Virus record (IMG/VR): IMGVR_UViG_3300012920_000023
Span: 1-64,000 of that record
Source: a virus
Direction: 5' to 3' (one strand)
DNA length: 64,000 nucleotides
The position numbers were made by a program, and so were the translations under genes. The notes beneath the pieces were generated by a model that had not been told where the DNA came from, did no database searches, and saw nothing but the letters and a program-made list of their open reading frames with translations. Positions 1-5,825 of the stretch are shown piece after piece; position 1 is the first letter of the stretch, and each line of letters opens with the position of its first letter.

Positions 1-170
1 CGCAGATACCAAAATCACCCCCCAAAATTAAACCGGGTCTTATGGTGCTGTGTTTTCGGTGTCATCCGGGGGCGATTTTTGTTTGCACCTTATGAAGTCC
101 TATATGGTGCTGTTGACTAGTCGGCCTTAAGCCCCCTGCCCCCGTCCTCGCCCCCCCGTTTTCGCCTCCT
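1..170. other. Non-coding, repeat-bearing left edge
   Basis: No gene is supported here. The stretch carries two copies of the TATGGTGCTGT element (41-51 and 103-113) with an opposing GCACCTTATG near 85, and a C-rich tract (131-158) with runs of 5, 5 and 7 C separated by short spacers. On the minus strand that tract reads as G-runs directly after the stop of the leftward gene 171-353. Confidence 0.6.
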
Positions 171-353
171 TTAGTCGATGTATTCTGGCCCCGAGGGGTC
201 TAGGGGAATCTTTTGAAGCGTATGACCCGGAAATCGGTTTTTGTAATGCTCAAGGCATTTAAGAGCCTCTTCATAGGTTGAAAAAACCCGAGGTCTAGTG
301 GCTAATAGGCCACGCTCATTGTAAAATGTTAAACAGTATACTTTAGTTTTCAT
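171..353 (-). CDS. Small hypothetical early protein, 60 aa
   Basis: A leftward gene starting at an ATG preceded by a strong AAGGAGG Shine-Dalgarno sequence. The product is a soluble 60-residue protein with basic and aromatic residues (begins MKTKVYCLTFYNERG) and no motif I recognise. It is the last of a series of small leftward genes, each separately promoted; its promoter lies at 389-417 and an inverted repeat lies further upstream at 459-494. The architecture suggests an early, host-takeover type gene, which is inference. Function unknown. Confidence 0.75.
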   Translation of the reverse strand: MKTKVYCLTFYNERGLLATRPRVFSTYEEALKCLEHYKNRFPGHTLQKIPLDPSGPEYID

Positions 354-388
354 GTTGGCCTCCTTAGCCTTTACCTTAATGATGATTA

Positions 389-417
389 ACTATACCTCGC
401 CCCCTAACTATAGTCAA
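389..417 (-). promoter_or_regulatory. Sigma-70-type promoter for gene 171-353
   Basis: On the minus strand TTGACT (417-412), 17-nt spacer, TATAGT (394-389). The upstream flank is A/T-rich (poly-A/T blocks up to about 450), like an UP element. It is one of a family of near-identical promoters in this window. Confidence 0.8.
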
Positions 418-458
418 GTAAAAAATACATTTATTTTAAAATAATTTCAGATACTTAG

Positions 459-494
459 GAGCACCATAGGGGGTGTCTTTCTCTTATGGTGCTC
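459..494. repeat. Inverted repeat GAGCACCATA / TATGGTGCTC
   Basis: Perfect 10-nt arms (459-468 and 485-494) with a 16-nt loop. The AGCACC arm begins 43 nt from the outer edge of the -35 box of the promoter at 389-417. It has no T-run behind it in either direction, so it looks like an operator or activator site rather than a terminator. Confidence 0.75.
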
Positions 495-525
495 TCCTGC
501 CAACCCGGGGTGCCGATCTCTCGGT

Positions 526-571
526 TATGGTGCTGTGTGTCCGAACGTAAATCCCGATGCGGAGCACCATA
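526..571. repeat. Inverted repeat TATGGTGCT / AGCACCATA
   Basis: Perfect 9-nt arms at 526-534 and 563-571, in the opposite order to the 459-494 copy. The left arm continues as GTGTGTC, an extension shared with the copies at 592, 654 and 778. Confidence 0.7.
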
Positions 572-653
572 GGCATAGAACTGTGCAGTAAGGTGCTGTG
601 TGTGTGAAGCGAATCACGGCAGGATGTGACGGTTCTCACCCGGGTTGGTTAAT

Positions 654-673
654 GGTGCTGTGTGTCGAGCACC
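654..673. repeat. Inverted repeat GGTGCT / AGCACC
   Basis: Six-nt arms separated by 8 nt (GTGTGTCG), giving a compact hairpin. Same element family as the neighbouring copies. Confidence 0.6.
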
Positions 674-690
674 TTATAGAGTAGTCACGG

Positions 691-771
691 CCCCGGTGGT
701 GATGTTGGTAACCCGGTGGAGATTGTTGGAAACCGTTGGTCACCCGGTGGTGAATGTTGGTGGCCCGGGTG
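691..771 (+). repeat. CCCGGTGG array with about 10/21-bp phasing
   Basis: CCCGGTGG or close variants start near 692, 712, 733 (CCGTTGG), 743 and 764. The spacings 20, 21, 10 and 21 are close to whole helical turns, so all copies would face the same side of the DNA. The intervening sequence is itself similar (GATGTTGG, GATTGTTGG, GAATGTTGG). Confidence 0.6.
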
Positions 772-774
772 CTC

Positions 775-829
775 AATGGTGCTGTGTGTGTTAAGCGTGT
801 ACGCCCCGGGTGGCGTACGGAGCACCATT
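775..829. repeat. Nested inverted repeat around GTACGCC
   Basis: Outer arms AATGGTGCT (775-783) and AGCACCATT (821-829) are perfect. Inside them GTACGCC and GGCGTAC form a second perfect 7-bp dyad around CCGGGT. This is the most elaborate member of the AGCACC/GGTGCT family. Confidence 0.7.
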
Positions 830-1045
830 ATGAGTTTTTTACCCCATGCGGTGGTTCCGGGGTTGTTTTTTGTAGGTCATGCCGTTGATAGTCAAAGGCC
901 GGGATTTTTGTTTTCCCCCTATAGGGAGTTTTAAAAGTTTCAGTCGCCGGGATTGTACCTAAGTTGTTGACTTTAAAACACAATCATGATGACTATCAAT
1001 CCGGGTGTAAAAAACACGTCGCTTCAAATCACCGGGTGCAAAACT

Positions 1046-1073
1046 TGATAGTCAAGAGGGCCATTGACTATCA
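1046..1073. repeat. Inverted repeat TGATAGTCAA / TTGACTATCA
   Basis: Perfect 10-nt arms at 1046-1055 and 1064-1073 spanning the 3' end of the gene 1052-1294. Each arm contains the same TTGACTAT string used as the -35 region of the early promoters. Confidence 0.65.
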
Positions 1074-1294
1074 CCGAAAAACTCTACGGAGTCGGTACTG
1101 ATTCTCCAACGGCCACATGGAGATCTAAAGTTCAGTAGGGTCTCGATAATGTCTTCCGGGTGGCAGTCTGCGTCATTCATCTCTGCCCGGAGTGTGTACC
1201 GGGCGATTCGTTTAGCGGTGTCTTCGGACGGCGATACCGCAACGGCTTTCGTTTTAGTCGGAGTTATAACTGAGGTGAGGTACATTTTGATCAT
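1052..1294 (-). CDS. Hypothetical protein, 80 aa
   Basis: Leftward gene of 80 codons. The start ATG is 7 nt after a GGG-containing weak ribosome site; a second in-frame ATG lies three codons in. The protein (MIKMYLTSVITPTK...) is a mixed-charge soluble protein without a recognised domain. A promoter is visible at 1334-1362. Its stop codon lies inside the inverted repeat at 1046-1073. Function unknown. Confidence 0.6.
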   Translation of the reverse strand: MIKMYLTSVITPTKTKAVAVSPSEDTAKRIARYTLRAEMNDADCHPEDIIETLLNFRSPCGRWRISTDSVEFFGDSQWPS

Positions 1295-1333
1295 CGTGCA
1301 ACCCTTTTAGCGTTCTGCAATTCAACCTCTCAT

Positions 1334-1362
1334 TTATAACTTGACTATCGGTCGGCAGTCAA
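1334..1362 (-). promoter_or_regulatory. Sigma-70-type promoter for gene 1052-1294
   Basis: Minus-strand TTGACT (1362-1357), 17-nt spacer, TTATAA (1339-1334). It sits in the 78-nt gap between the stop of gene 1373-1756 and the start of gene 1052-1294. Confidence 0.6.
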
Positions 1363-1372
1363 CCGTCTCGAC

Positions 1373-1756
1373 TTAATATTCCGGGTCATTCATGCAGGTC
1401 GGACACTCGCCGTTCTCGTCAAGTTGATCCTCACCACATTCGGGGCAGTCAATCTCTCCGTTTTCAAGTTGCTCTTGACGGCTCTCATCTTGACGTTGCG
1501 GTAAACATGACTGACAACATACAACCTCTGAGTGTTCCTCGACGGTTAGGTCATCGATTGAGAAATACTCATGGCATATCTCACAGTCCTGCCGAGGCTC
1601 AAGGTCTTGGTCTTCAATCATTTCTCTAGTTTGGTCGTGGTTGCAGTGATAGATGAACGCCCTTGCGACCTGCTCCCATGTCAATAAGCCCTCTTCGACC
1701 TGCTCATACAAGTAGCGTCCGGGGCTTGTTCTCCAATGTTCGTTATGTATAGCCAT
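1373..1756 (-). CDS. Zinc-finger-like small early protein, 127 aa
   Basis: Start placed at the ATG 7 nt after AAAGGAG; an upstream in-frame GTG is too close to that site. The protein has four Cys-pair knuckles: CEIC, CQSC, CPEC and CPTC. The last two make a C-terminal zinc ribbon, the first two a possible treble-clef style knuckle; the region between is strongly acidic and Gln-rich. Such small metal-binding phage proteins often bind nucleic acid or host protein, but no specific family is recognised. Its promoter is at 1795-1823 with an upstream inverted repeat at 1866-1893. Confidence 0.7.
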   Translation of the reverse strand: MAIHNEHWRTSPGRYLYEQVEEGLLTWEQVARAFIYHCNHDQTREMIEDQDLEPRQDCEICHEYFSIDDLTVEEHSEVVCCQSCLPQRQDESRQEQLENGEIDCPECGEDQLDENGECPTCMNDPEY

Positions 1757-1794
1757 CTTCACTCTCCTTTAGAGTATTATCTTATTGATGTCTT

Positions 1795-1823
1795 ATACTA
1801 ACTCGACTTGGGCTGTTAGTCAA
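1795..1823 (-). promoter_or_regulatory. Sigma-70-type promoter for gene 1373-1756
   Basis: Minus-strand TTGACT (1823-1818), 17-nt spacer, TAGTAT (1800-1795), followed upstream by an A/T-rich block and the GGTGCT element. Confidence 0.8.
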
Positions 1824-1865
1824 GTAAAAGAAACATTTATTTTTAAGTAATCATGGGCACTTACG

Positions 1866-1893
1866 AGCACCTTTAGGTCGCCCTTATGGTGCT
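1866..1893. repeat. Inverted repeat AGCACC / GGTGCT
   Basis: Arms at 1866-1871 and 1888-1893. AGCACC begins 43 nt beyond the -35 edge at 1823, the same distance as in the 459-494 copy. Confidence 0.7.
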
Positions 1894-1957
1894 GTCATCA
1901 TTCCTCACCATTCAATGCGTCAATCTCCGGGCGTCCCCCCCCTTTTTTGGCCTGACC

Positions 1958-2287
1958 TTAGTCGTGGCACATTTGCTTATAGTGAGTCTCAACTCCTACA
2001 AAGATTTCTCGGTCGTCCATTAACTCAAGTATACGCCCGACTTGCGACGCTATCATCAAATCAAGGGTGTCCGCCTTGAAGAGAAACGGTACGGTGTAAA
2101 GCGGTTCGTAAGCGTTATAAGGGATTTGAACGCCCTCCTCGCCCCACCCGAGGTAAGTCACGCACTCATAAACGGTGAAGAACGCTATTGACCCCTCGGT
2201 CGGTCTCTCGTCCTCTAGGTAATGAAAGTTGATGTTAGCCTCGCCACCGTCTTCATTTCGTACGGTGTAGATATTATTTTCTGACAT
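1958..2287 (-). CDS. Hypothetical acidic early protein, 109 aa
   Basis: Start chosen at the ATG 7 nt behind AAAGGA (an upstream in-frame TTG is too close). The product is an acidic, aromatic-rich soluble protein (MSENNIYTVRNEDGGEAN...) with no motif I recognise. It has its own promoter (2326-2354) and inverted repeat (2397-2423). A run of eight C lies just downstream of the stop, near 1935. Function unknown. Confidence 0.7.
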   Translation of the reverse strand: MSENNIYTVRNEDGGEANINFHYLEDERPTEGSIAFFTVYECVTYLGWGEEGVQIPYNAYEPLYTVPFLFKADTLDLMIASQVGRILELMDDREIFVGVETHYKQMCHD

Positions 2288-2325
2288 GCTCAAGTCCTTT
2301 CTGACCTGTATCTAAGTGATGATTA

Positions 2326-2354
2326 ATACTACCTCGTTATGACTCTGTAGTCAA
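2326..2354 (-). promoter_or_regulatory. Sigma-70-type promoter for gene 1958-2287
   Basis: Minus-strand TTGACT (2354-2349), 17-nt spacer, TAGTAT (2331-2326). The upstream A/T-rich block is close in sequence to that of the promoter at 389-417. Confidence 0.8.
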
Positions 2355-2396
2355 ATAAAAAATACGCTTATTTTAAAATAATTTTAGATGTTTAGG

Positions 2397-2423
2397 AGCA
2401 CCATTAGTGGCCTTAAAGGTGCT
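2397..2423. repeat. Inverted repeat AGCACC / GGTGCT
   Basis: Arms at 2397-2402 and 2418-2423; AGCACC begins 43 nt beyond the -35 edge at 2354. Confidence 0.7.
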
Positions 2424-2486
2424 GTAAGATCAATGACTTTGATTCTCCGGCTATCGATCACTTGACCTGCTCTTCAAGCGGTCATG

Positions 2487-2861
2487 TTAAAACGACATTA
2501 GCCATTCACGATTAACGACAACCGTTATCCCGTTCTCATCTTTTGGGGTTTCAAATCCCAAGGACTCAAGAAATGCGATGGCTAAATCAGAGTGCTCTTC
2601 ACATTGAGAGCCAACTTGTAGCGTATAGATTGTATCGGGATAGTCTCTTAGATCATCGCACTCTTTATAGTCATAGATAGTGAAGACGAAATCCCCGTCT
2701 AGAAGCAATGACCACTCCACTTTACTTTTGTCCATATCTTGGTAAGCAGGCTCACCTAAACGAGCCTTTAAATCGTTGAAAGTCGCTTTGATTTGATGTC
2801 CGAAATTGCAGGTCATATCTGCCCGACCTTGCTGTATTCTTTTACTCACTTGTTGACTCAT
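2487..2861 (-). CDS. Hypothetical early protein, 124 aa
   Basis: Leftward gene with a very strong AAGGAGG ribosome site ahead of its ATG. The protein has a basic N-terminus (MSQQVSKRIQQGRADM) and an acidic body that looks like a small alpha/beta domain; no family is recognised. Promoter at 2903-2931. Part of the series of separately promoted leftward genes; function unknown. Confidence 0.75.
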   Translation of the reverse strand: MSQQVSKRIQQGRADMTCNFGHQIKATFNDLKARLGEPAYQDMDKSKVEWSLLLDGDFVFTIYDYKECDDLRDYPDTIYTLQVGSQCEEHSDLAIAFLESLGFETPKDENGITVVVNREWLMSF

Positions 2862-2902
2862 TGTCTTGCTCCTCCTTGAAGCGTATCTTTGTTGATATAT
2901 AT

Positions 2903-2931
2903 ACTATACCTCAACTCACCTGCTTAGTCAA
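2903..2931 (-). promoter_or_regulatory. Sigma-70-type promoter for gene 2487-2861
   Basis: Minus-strand TTGACT (2931-2926), 17-nt spacer, TATAGT (2908-2903). Here the upstream GGTGCT element is degenerate (GGTGCA at 2971). Confidence 0.8.
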
Positions 2932-3040
2932 ATAAAAAATAAAAAGACTTTCAAACGGGTTTGCTACTATGGTGCAACACTTCCCGGGAGCACGTTAGAC
3001 CTATTAATGGTGCCCCCGGGAACGGACGGCCCGAATGGGC

Positions 3041-3116
3041 CTAGGGCTTTAGCCCGGCATCTAGCCCGGCCTTAGCCCGGCCCTTTGACCGCCTTTATCC
3101 CGGCTTTAGCCCGGCC
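3041..3116 (+). repeat. Tandem TTTAGCCCGGC repeats
   Basis: About six imperfect units of 10-12 nt (TTTAGCCCGGC, CTAGCCCGGC, CTTAGCCCGGC, a diverged CTTTGACCGC unit, TTTATCCCGGC, TTTAGCCCGGC) lie immediately downstream of the stop of the leftward gene 3123-3578. No spacers of CRISPR type are present. Confidence 0.7.
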
Positions 3117-3122
3117 CGTCGG

Positions 3123-3578
3123 CTAATACTCTCCGTAACAGTCCGTCCAAGTCTCGCCCGTTTCTTCACCCCATTGTGATCGGGGGGCGAGTAAACTTCC
3201 GCTTTGGTTATAGTCGGCTCCGCACTTAACGCAAGTGTTAGTGAAGCGTGACAGGCTCAAGCGTCGGCCACAACACTCAAGTGAAGCCGGTTCACGGTAG
3301 GTCATGGTCGAGGTCTTAAACTCAAGTTGACCGCCGGCGTCGAGAACCTTTTGAAGGTTGATTCCGCCGTAACCGTCCGACCACTTACTGTCGGGGCGTC
3401 CTGTGTTAGCGAGAAGCCTTGAATGATCCTCGTTGAGTTGATTGATCAAGTCATCAATGGTCGAGTCCGGCGTGAACTTATCACTTGATGTGGAGAAGTC
3501 ACTGAGACCGGCCACCGTGTGGCGGATGAACAACGTATTGAACGTCTTGGTTACTGAATGGGCCTTAATAAAGGTCAT
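3123..3578 (-). CDS. Phage protein with C-terminal Cys-rich CGADYN domain, 151 aa
   Basis: The frame is open for a further 31 codons upstream, but a promoter (3630-3658) lies inside that extension, so the ATG of MTFIKAHSV is taken as the start. The C-terminal 55 residues contain CCGRR, CVKCGADYN and an APRSQWGEETGE stretch; this combination is a zinc-ribbon-like tail that I know from many phage and plasmid proteins of undefined role. The N-terminal half has no recognised domain. Directly downstream lie tandem repeats (3041-3116). Confidence 0.7.
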   Translation of the reverse strand: MTFIKAHSVTKTFNTLFIRHTVAGLSDFSTSSDKFTPDSTIDDLINQLNEDHSRLLANTGRPDSKWSDGYGGINLQKVLDAGGQLEFKTSTMTYREPASLECCGRRLSLSRFTNTCVKCGADYNQSGSLLAPRSQWGEETGETWTDCYGEY

Positions 3579-3629
3579 AGTGAATCGCTTTCTGAGTCTC
3601 TTACTCAAGTAGGTTAGCGTGATGTACAA

Positions 3630-3658
3630 GAGATAGTCGATCTCTCTATGATAGTCAA
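3630..3658 (-). promoter_or_regulatory. Sigma-70-type promoter for gene 3123-3578
   Basis: Minus-strand TTGACT (3658-3653) with 17-nt spacer to a poor -10 (TATCTC, 3635-3630). The first 25 nt upstream match the other early promoters and then diverge. Confidence 0.6.
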
Positions 3659-3754
3659 GTAAAAGAAACACTTATTTTCAAAAGATGCCGGGCGTCTTGT
3701 CTGCCGGGCATCTCGTTCCCGGGAGCACCATTCGGTACATTACGGGTACTTGCG

Positions 3755-3781
3755 AGCACCTTATAGTCCGGTAATGGTGCT
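3755..3781. repeat. Inverted repeat AGCACC / GGTGCT with extra half-site
   Basis: Arms at 3755-3760 and 3776-3781, with a further AGCACC half-site at 3724-3729 in the same orientation. Confidence 0.6.
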
Positions 3782-3857
3782 GTTAGCCGACGGTGAAAAG
3801 GGGGTTTTTGAGACCCCCTTGGTTAAAGTAACGGAACTCGGTGAACTCGGTAAAGGC

Positions 3858-3989
3858 TTAGGCGATAGCCATCATACAGATCACGCTAGTGGTAAAGGCC
3901 ATCACGCTCGTGATAACGGTATCAACTGAGTCAACCGGCTCGGCTAAAGCGGTGATGATGATGGTTGTGGTAAGGGCTAAAATGATCAT
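3858..3989 (-). CDS. Small membrane peptide, 43 aa
   Basis: A 44-codon leftward frame with AAGGAG seven nt before its ATG and its own strong promoter at 4045-4073. The peptide begins MIILALTTTIIITALAEPVD and ends VICMMAIA: two hydrophobic segments around a short acidic middle, or a cleavable signal peptide followed by a short hydrophobic tail. Promoter, ribosome site and inverted repeat are the same as for the larger neighbours, which is the main reason to accept it. Candidate for an envelope-acting early peptide; function unknown. Confidence 0.65.
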   Translation of the reverse strand: MIILALTTTIIITALAEPVDSVDTVITSVMAFTTSVICMMAIA

Positions 3990-4044
3990 GGTCAATCTCC
4001 TTGAATGACTATTGAGTTTTAAGGTCAACTTAACCTTATGAGGT

Positions 4045-4073
4045 ATACTAACTCGGCTTGACCCTCAAGTCAA
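4045..4073 (-). promoter_or_regulatory. Sigma-70-type promoter for gene 3858-3989
   Basis: Minus-strand TTGACT (4073-4068), 17-nt spacer, TAGTAT (4050-4045). Confidence 0.8.
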
Positions 4074-4115
4074 ATAAAAATGAGGCCATTTTTAAAATAC
4101 TTTCAATGACTTAAC

Positions 4116-4143
4116 AGCACCTTTAAGGGCTACTAATGGTGCT
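4116..4143. repeat. Inverted repeat AGCACC / GGTGCT
   Basis: Arms at 4116-4121 and 4138-4143; extended by ACAGCACC and GGTGCTGT. AGCACC begins 43 nt beyond the -35 edge at 4073. Confidence 0.7.
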
Positions 4144-4173
4144 GTTTAAAGCGGAACTCAGTTCCTAGTTGTT

Positions 4174-4214
4174 CACATGCACGCATGTGCACATACGCAT
4201 GTACGCATACGCAT
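4174..4214. repeat. 41-nt alternating purine-pyrimidine tract
   Basis: Every base from 4174 to 4214 alternates pyrimidine and purine, built of CACATGCACG, TACGCATG and ACGCATACGCAT pieces. It contains ATGCAC-GCAT-GTGCAC (4177-4192), a one-mismatch copy of the GTGCAC-N4-GTGCAC element found elsewhere. Such tracts can adopt Z-DNA under negative supercoiling. Confidence 0.7.
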
Positions 4215-4399
4215 TTCATCTTATACTATCCGGATTTTTTAGGCCGTATTTTAGGGCCGAATATATTTACATGGGGTACTAAGCGACCCCTTAAAACCCT
4301 CAAATCAAGGGTTTAGTCAAAAAAAAGACAGCCCCCAAGTAGGCGTTTTTACTACACTTTTTCAACTAGTTTTAAAATAGGAGAAAGTTTTATTTTACT

Positions 4400-4428
4400 T
4401 TGACTATACGGTGTGCCTATACTGATTA
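4400..4428 (+). promoter_or_regulatory. Possible promoter for amidoligase gene
   Basis: TTGACT at 4400-4405 with the same A/T-rich upstream flank as the leftward promoters. At 17-nt spacing the -10 would be TGATTA (4423-4428), while a better TATACT (4418-4423) lies at only 12 nt, so the assignment is uncertain. Confidence 0.4.
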
Positions 4429-4476
4429 AGTCATTAGGGCACAGCCCATTCACTATAGCAACTAAAGGAGTTGAAA

Positions 4477-5409
4477 ATGACCCCCGATAAACGCCAAAAA
4501 TTACAAGCCTTATTATCAGAGGAATCATATACGGTAGGAGTTGAGGTTGAACAACGAGGAATACCCCGTAACTCAGGTCGATGCCTCATTGAAATCAACA
4601 ACCTCATCAACGAGCATGCTGGGAGCCGATACTCGAAAAAGCGATTCAAGCAAGTATCAGACGGTTCAATCGATGGCTATGATGGCTGTGAGTTTGTAAG
4701 CGGTATCATGCATGGGCAACGTGATATGGAAGTCATTCAACAATCAGTGAGACTCATTCGTGAGCATGGCGGTCGCCCTCACATTTCATGCGGAATTCAC
4801 GTTCATGTTGACGGCTCAAGGTTTTTGGCTAACCCCAAAGCCTTAATCAGACTAGTCAAGTTGGTTGATCGTTATGAGACTCACATGTATCACGCTCTTC
4901 AAGCGGACGCTCTTACAAGCGGTCAAGACCGTTCAGTTCACTTTAGACCCTGCGGTCGTAAAGGTTGGTCAAGACCCGTTGAGGCGACCCTTATTGACCG
5001 ACTTGACGCTCTAGGTAAGAACCCGACCATAGACCAAGTAAGGGACGCTTGGTATAGTGGCCCCGAGGGCGGATCATGGCGGACTAAGTATGATGATACT
5101 AGATACCGCTTGCTCAACCTACACTCCTTATTTTATCAAGGGACTATTGAATTCCGTTGCTTCAATGCAACGGTTCATGCAGGCCGTATCAAGGCTTATA
5201 TTCAACTAGCCATGCTCATTACGGCTCAAGCCTTATTGACGAGTAGGGTTGTGAGAGGTAAGCGTTCATTTGACCCGACCAAGGCTCATTATGAAGTGAG
5301 GACTTGGTTACTCAAGTTAGGAGCCATCGGTGATGAGTACAAAACCATGCGGTTACTATTGACCCGCCACTTAGAGGGCAACGCTTCATGGCATAGAACG
5401 GCCCGTTAA
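4477..5409 (+). CDS. Amidoligase family protein (Amidoligase_2), 310 aa
   Basis: Start at the ATG 6 nt after AAAGGAG. The protein shows features of the glutamine-synthetase-fold amidoligases: an early VGVEVE metal-binding strand (about residues 20-25), SDGSI...GCEFVSGI, CGIHVHVD (His pair, about 104-111) and a distal RYRLLNLHSLF...TIEFRCFNAT segment supplying phosphate-binding Arg/Glu. Family members are predicted to form amide bonds between amino acids, peptides or amines, and occur in phages and plasmids; substrate here is unknown. It is the only rightward gene of the early block. A gamma-glutamylcyclotransferase-like gene, a common genomic partner of amidoligases, occurs at 55365-56162. 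Confidence 0.8.
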   Translation: MTPDKRQKLQALLSEESYTVGVEVEQRGIPRNSGRCLIEINNLINEHAGSRYSKKRFKQVSDGSIDGYDGCEFVSGIMHGQRDMEVIQQSVRLIREHGGRPHISCGIHVHVDGSRFLANPKALIRLVKLVDRYETHMYHALQADALTSGQDRSVHFRPCGRKGWSRPVEATLIDRLDALGKNPTIDQVRDAWYSGPEGGSWRTKYDDTRYRLLNLHSLFYQGTIEFRCFNATVHAGRIKAYIQLAMLITAQALLTSRVVRGKRSFDPTKAHYEVRTWLLKLGAIGDEYKTMRLLLTRHLEGNASWHRTAR

Positions 5410-5561
5410 AGGGCTTTAGCCGGATTAATAGGGCTTAAGGGCTATGATGATATAGGTTGGGTACTAAAGAGGGCACAGAGGCTAAAATAAGGCTCATTAA
5501 GTATGACTTGATAGGTTGACTTGATGAGTCATTCACTCAGTCCTACTAAACCTGACTGAAC

Positions 5562-5597
5562 AGCACCATATAGCAATAGCCCTATCCTTATGGTGCT
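5562..5597. repeat. Inverted repeat AGCACCATA / TATGGTGCT
   Basis: Perfect 9-nt arms at 5562-5570 and 5589-5597; a further AGCACCATT half-site starts at 5610. No early-type promoter lies beside it. Confidence 0.7.
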
Positions 5598-5764
5598 TTG
5601 CCGGCCCACAGCACCATTGATGTGGCCTTATTTCGGGCATATTTGCCGGTATCAAAAGGACTAGCCCCATAGAACTGACCGACTCCCGTTTCAGTGATCC
5701 GTTCTTTTAAAAAATTGCCCTTATACACCGTTCAATTTCCATGAAAAAAGGGGTTAGTTTGCAT

Positions 5765-5825
5765 GGGGTGTTGATGAGGGTGTTGATAGGGGATGTTGAT
5801 ATGGGGTGTTGATAGGGGGTGTTGA
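5765..5825 (+). repeat. Tandem GGGGTGTTGAT repeats, G-quadruplex-like
   Basis: Five consecutive units of about 12-14 nt (GGGGTGTTGAT, GGGTGTTGAT, GGGGATGTTGAT, GGGGTGTTGAT, GGGGGTGTTGAT) separated by two to three nt. Five G-runs of three to five with loops of about 8-11 nt could in principle form a G-quadruplex on the plus strand. The array ends exactly at the stop codon of the leftward gene 5826-6218. Confidence 0.75.

Larger units (their letters stand above)
354..1051. other. Non-coding repeat-rich region (possible control region or origin)
   Basis: About 700 bp without a convincing gene. It holds the promoter at 389-417, at least five copies of the GGTGCT element (several as TGGTGCTGTGTGT at 526, 591, 652 and 776), four opposing AGCACC copies (460, 563, 668, 821), a CCCGGTGG array (691-771) and scattered TTGATAGTCAA-like elements (884, 983, 1046). 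The only open frame (716-934, plus) is composed of the repeats and has no ribosome site, so I do not call it a gene. The content resembles a replication or repressor-binding region, but nothing here proves either. Confidence 0.55.
3990..4476. other. Divergent intergenic control region
   Basis: Separates the leftward small membrane gene from the rightward amidoligase gene. It holds the leftward promoter (4045-4073), the inverted repeat (4116-4143), a 41-nt alternating purine/pyrimidine tract (4174-4214), and a TTGACT at 4400-4405 that may serve the amidoligase. Confidence 0.7.
5410..5825. other. Non-coding region between convergent genes
   Basis: About 415 bp without a gene. It contains GGGCTTTAGCCGG remnants after the amidoligase stop, the perfect inverted repeat at 5562-5597 with another AGCACC half-site at 5610, and the G-rich tandem repeat at 5765-5825. 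No tRNA or other RNA structure was recognised. Confidence 0.6.

Noticed and set aside
459-494. AGCACC/GGTGCT repeats as intrinsic terminators
   Set aside because: No T-tract follows in either direction and they lie at fixed distance from promoters, so operator-like use fits better.
716-934. Open reading frame of 72 codons in the repeat-rich region
   Set aside because: Made of the CCCGGTGG and GGTGCT repeats, with no ribosome site and unlikely composition (many Cys, Trp, Gly).
3041-3116. Tandem GCCCGG repeats as a CRISPR array
   Set aside because: Units are 10-12 nt and contiguous, with no spacers and no cas genes.
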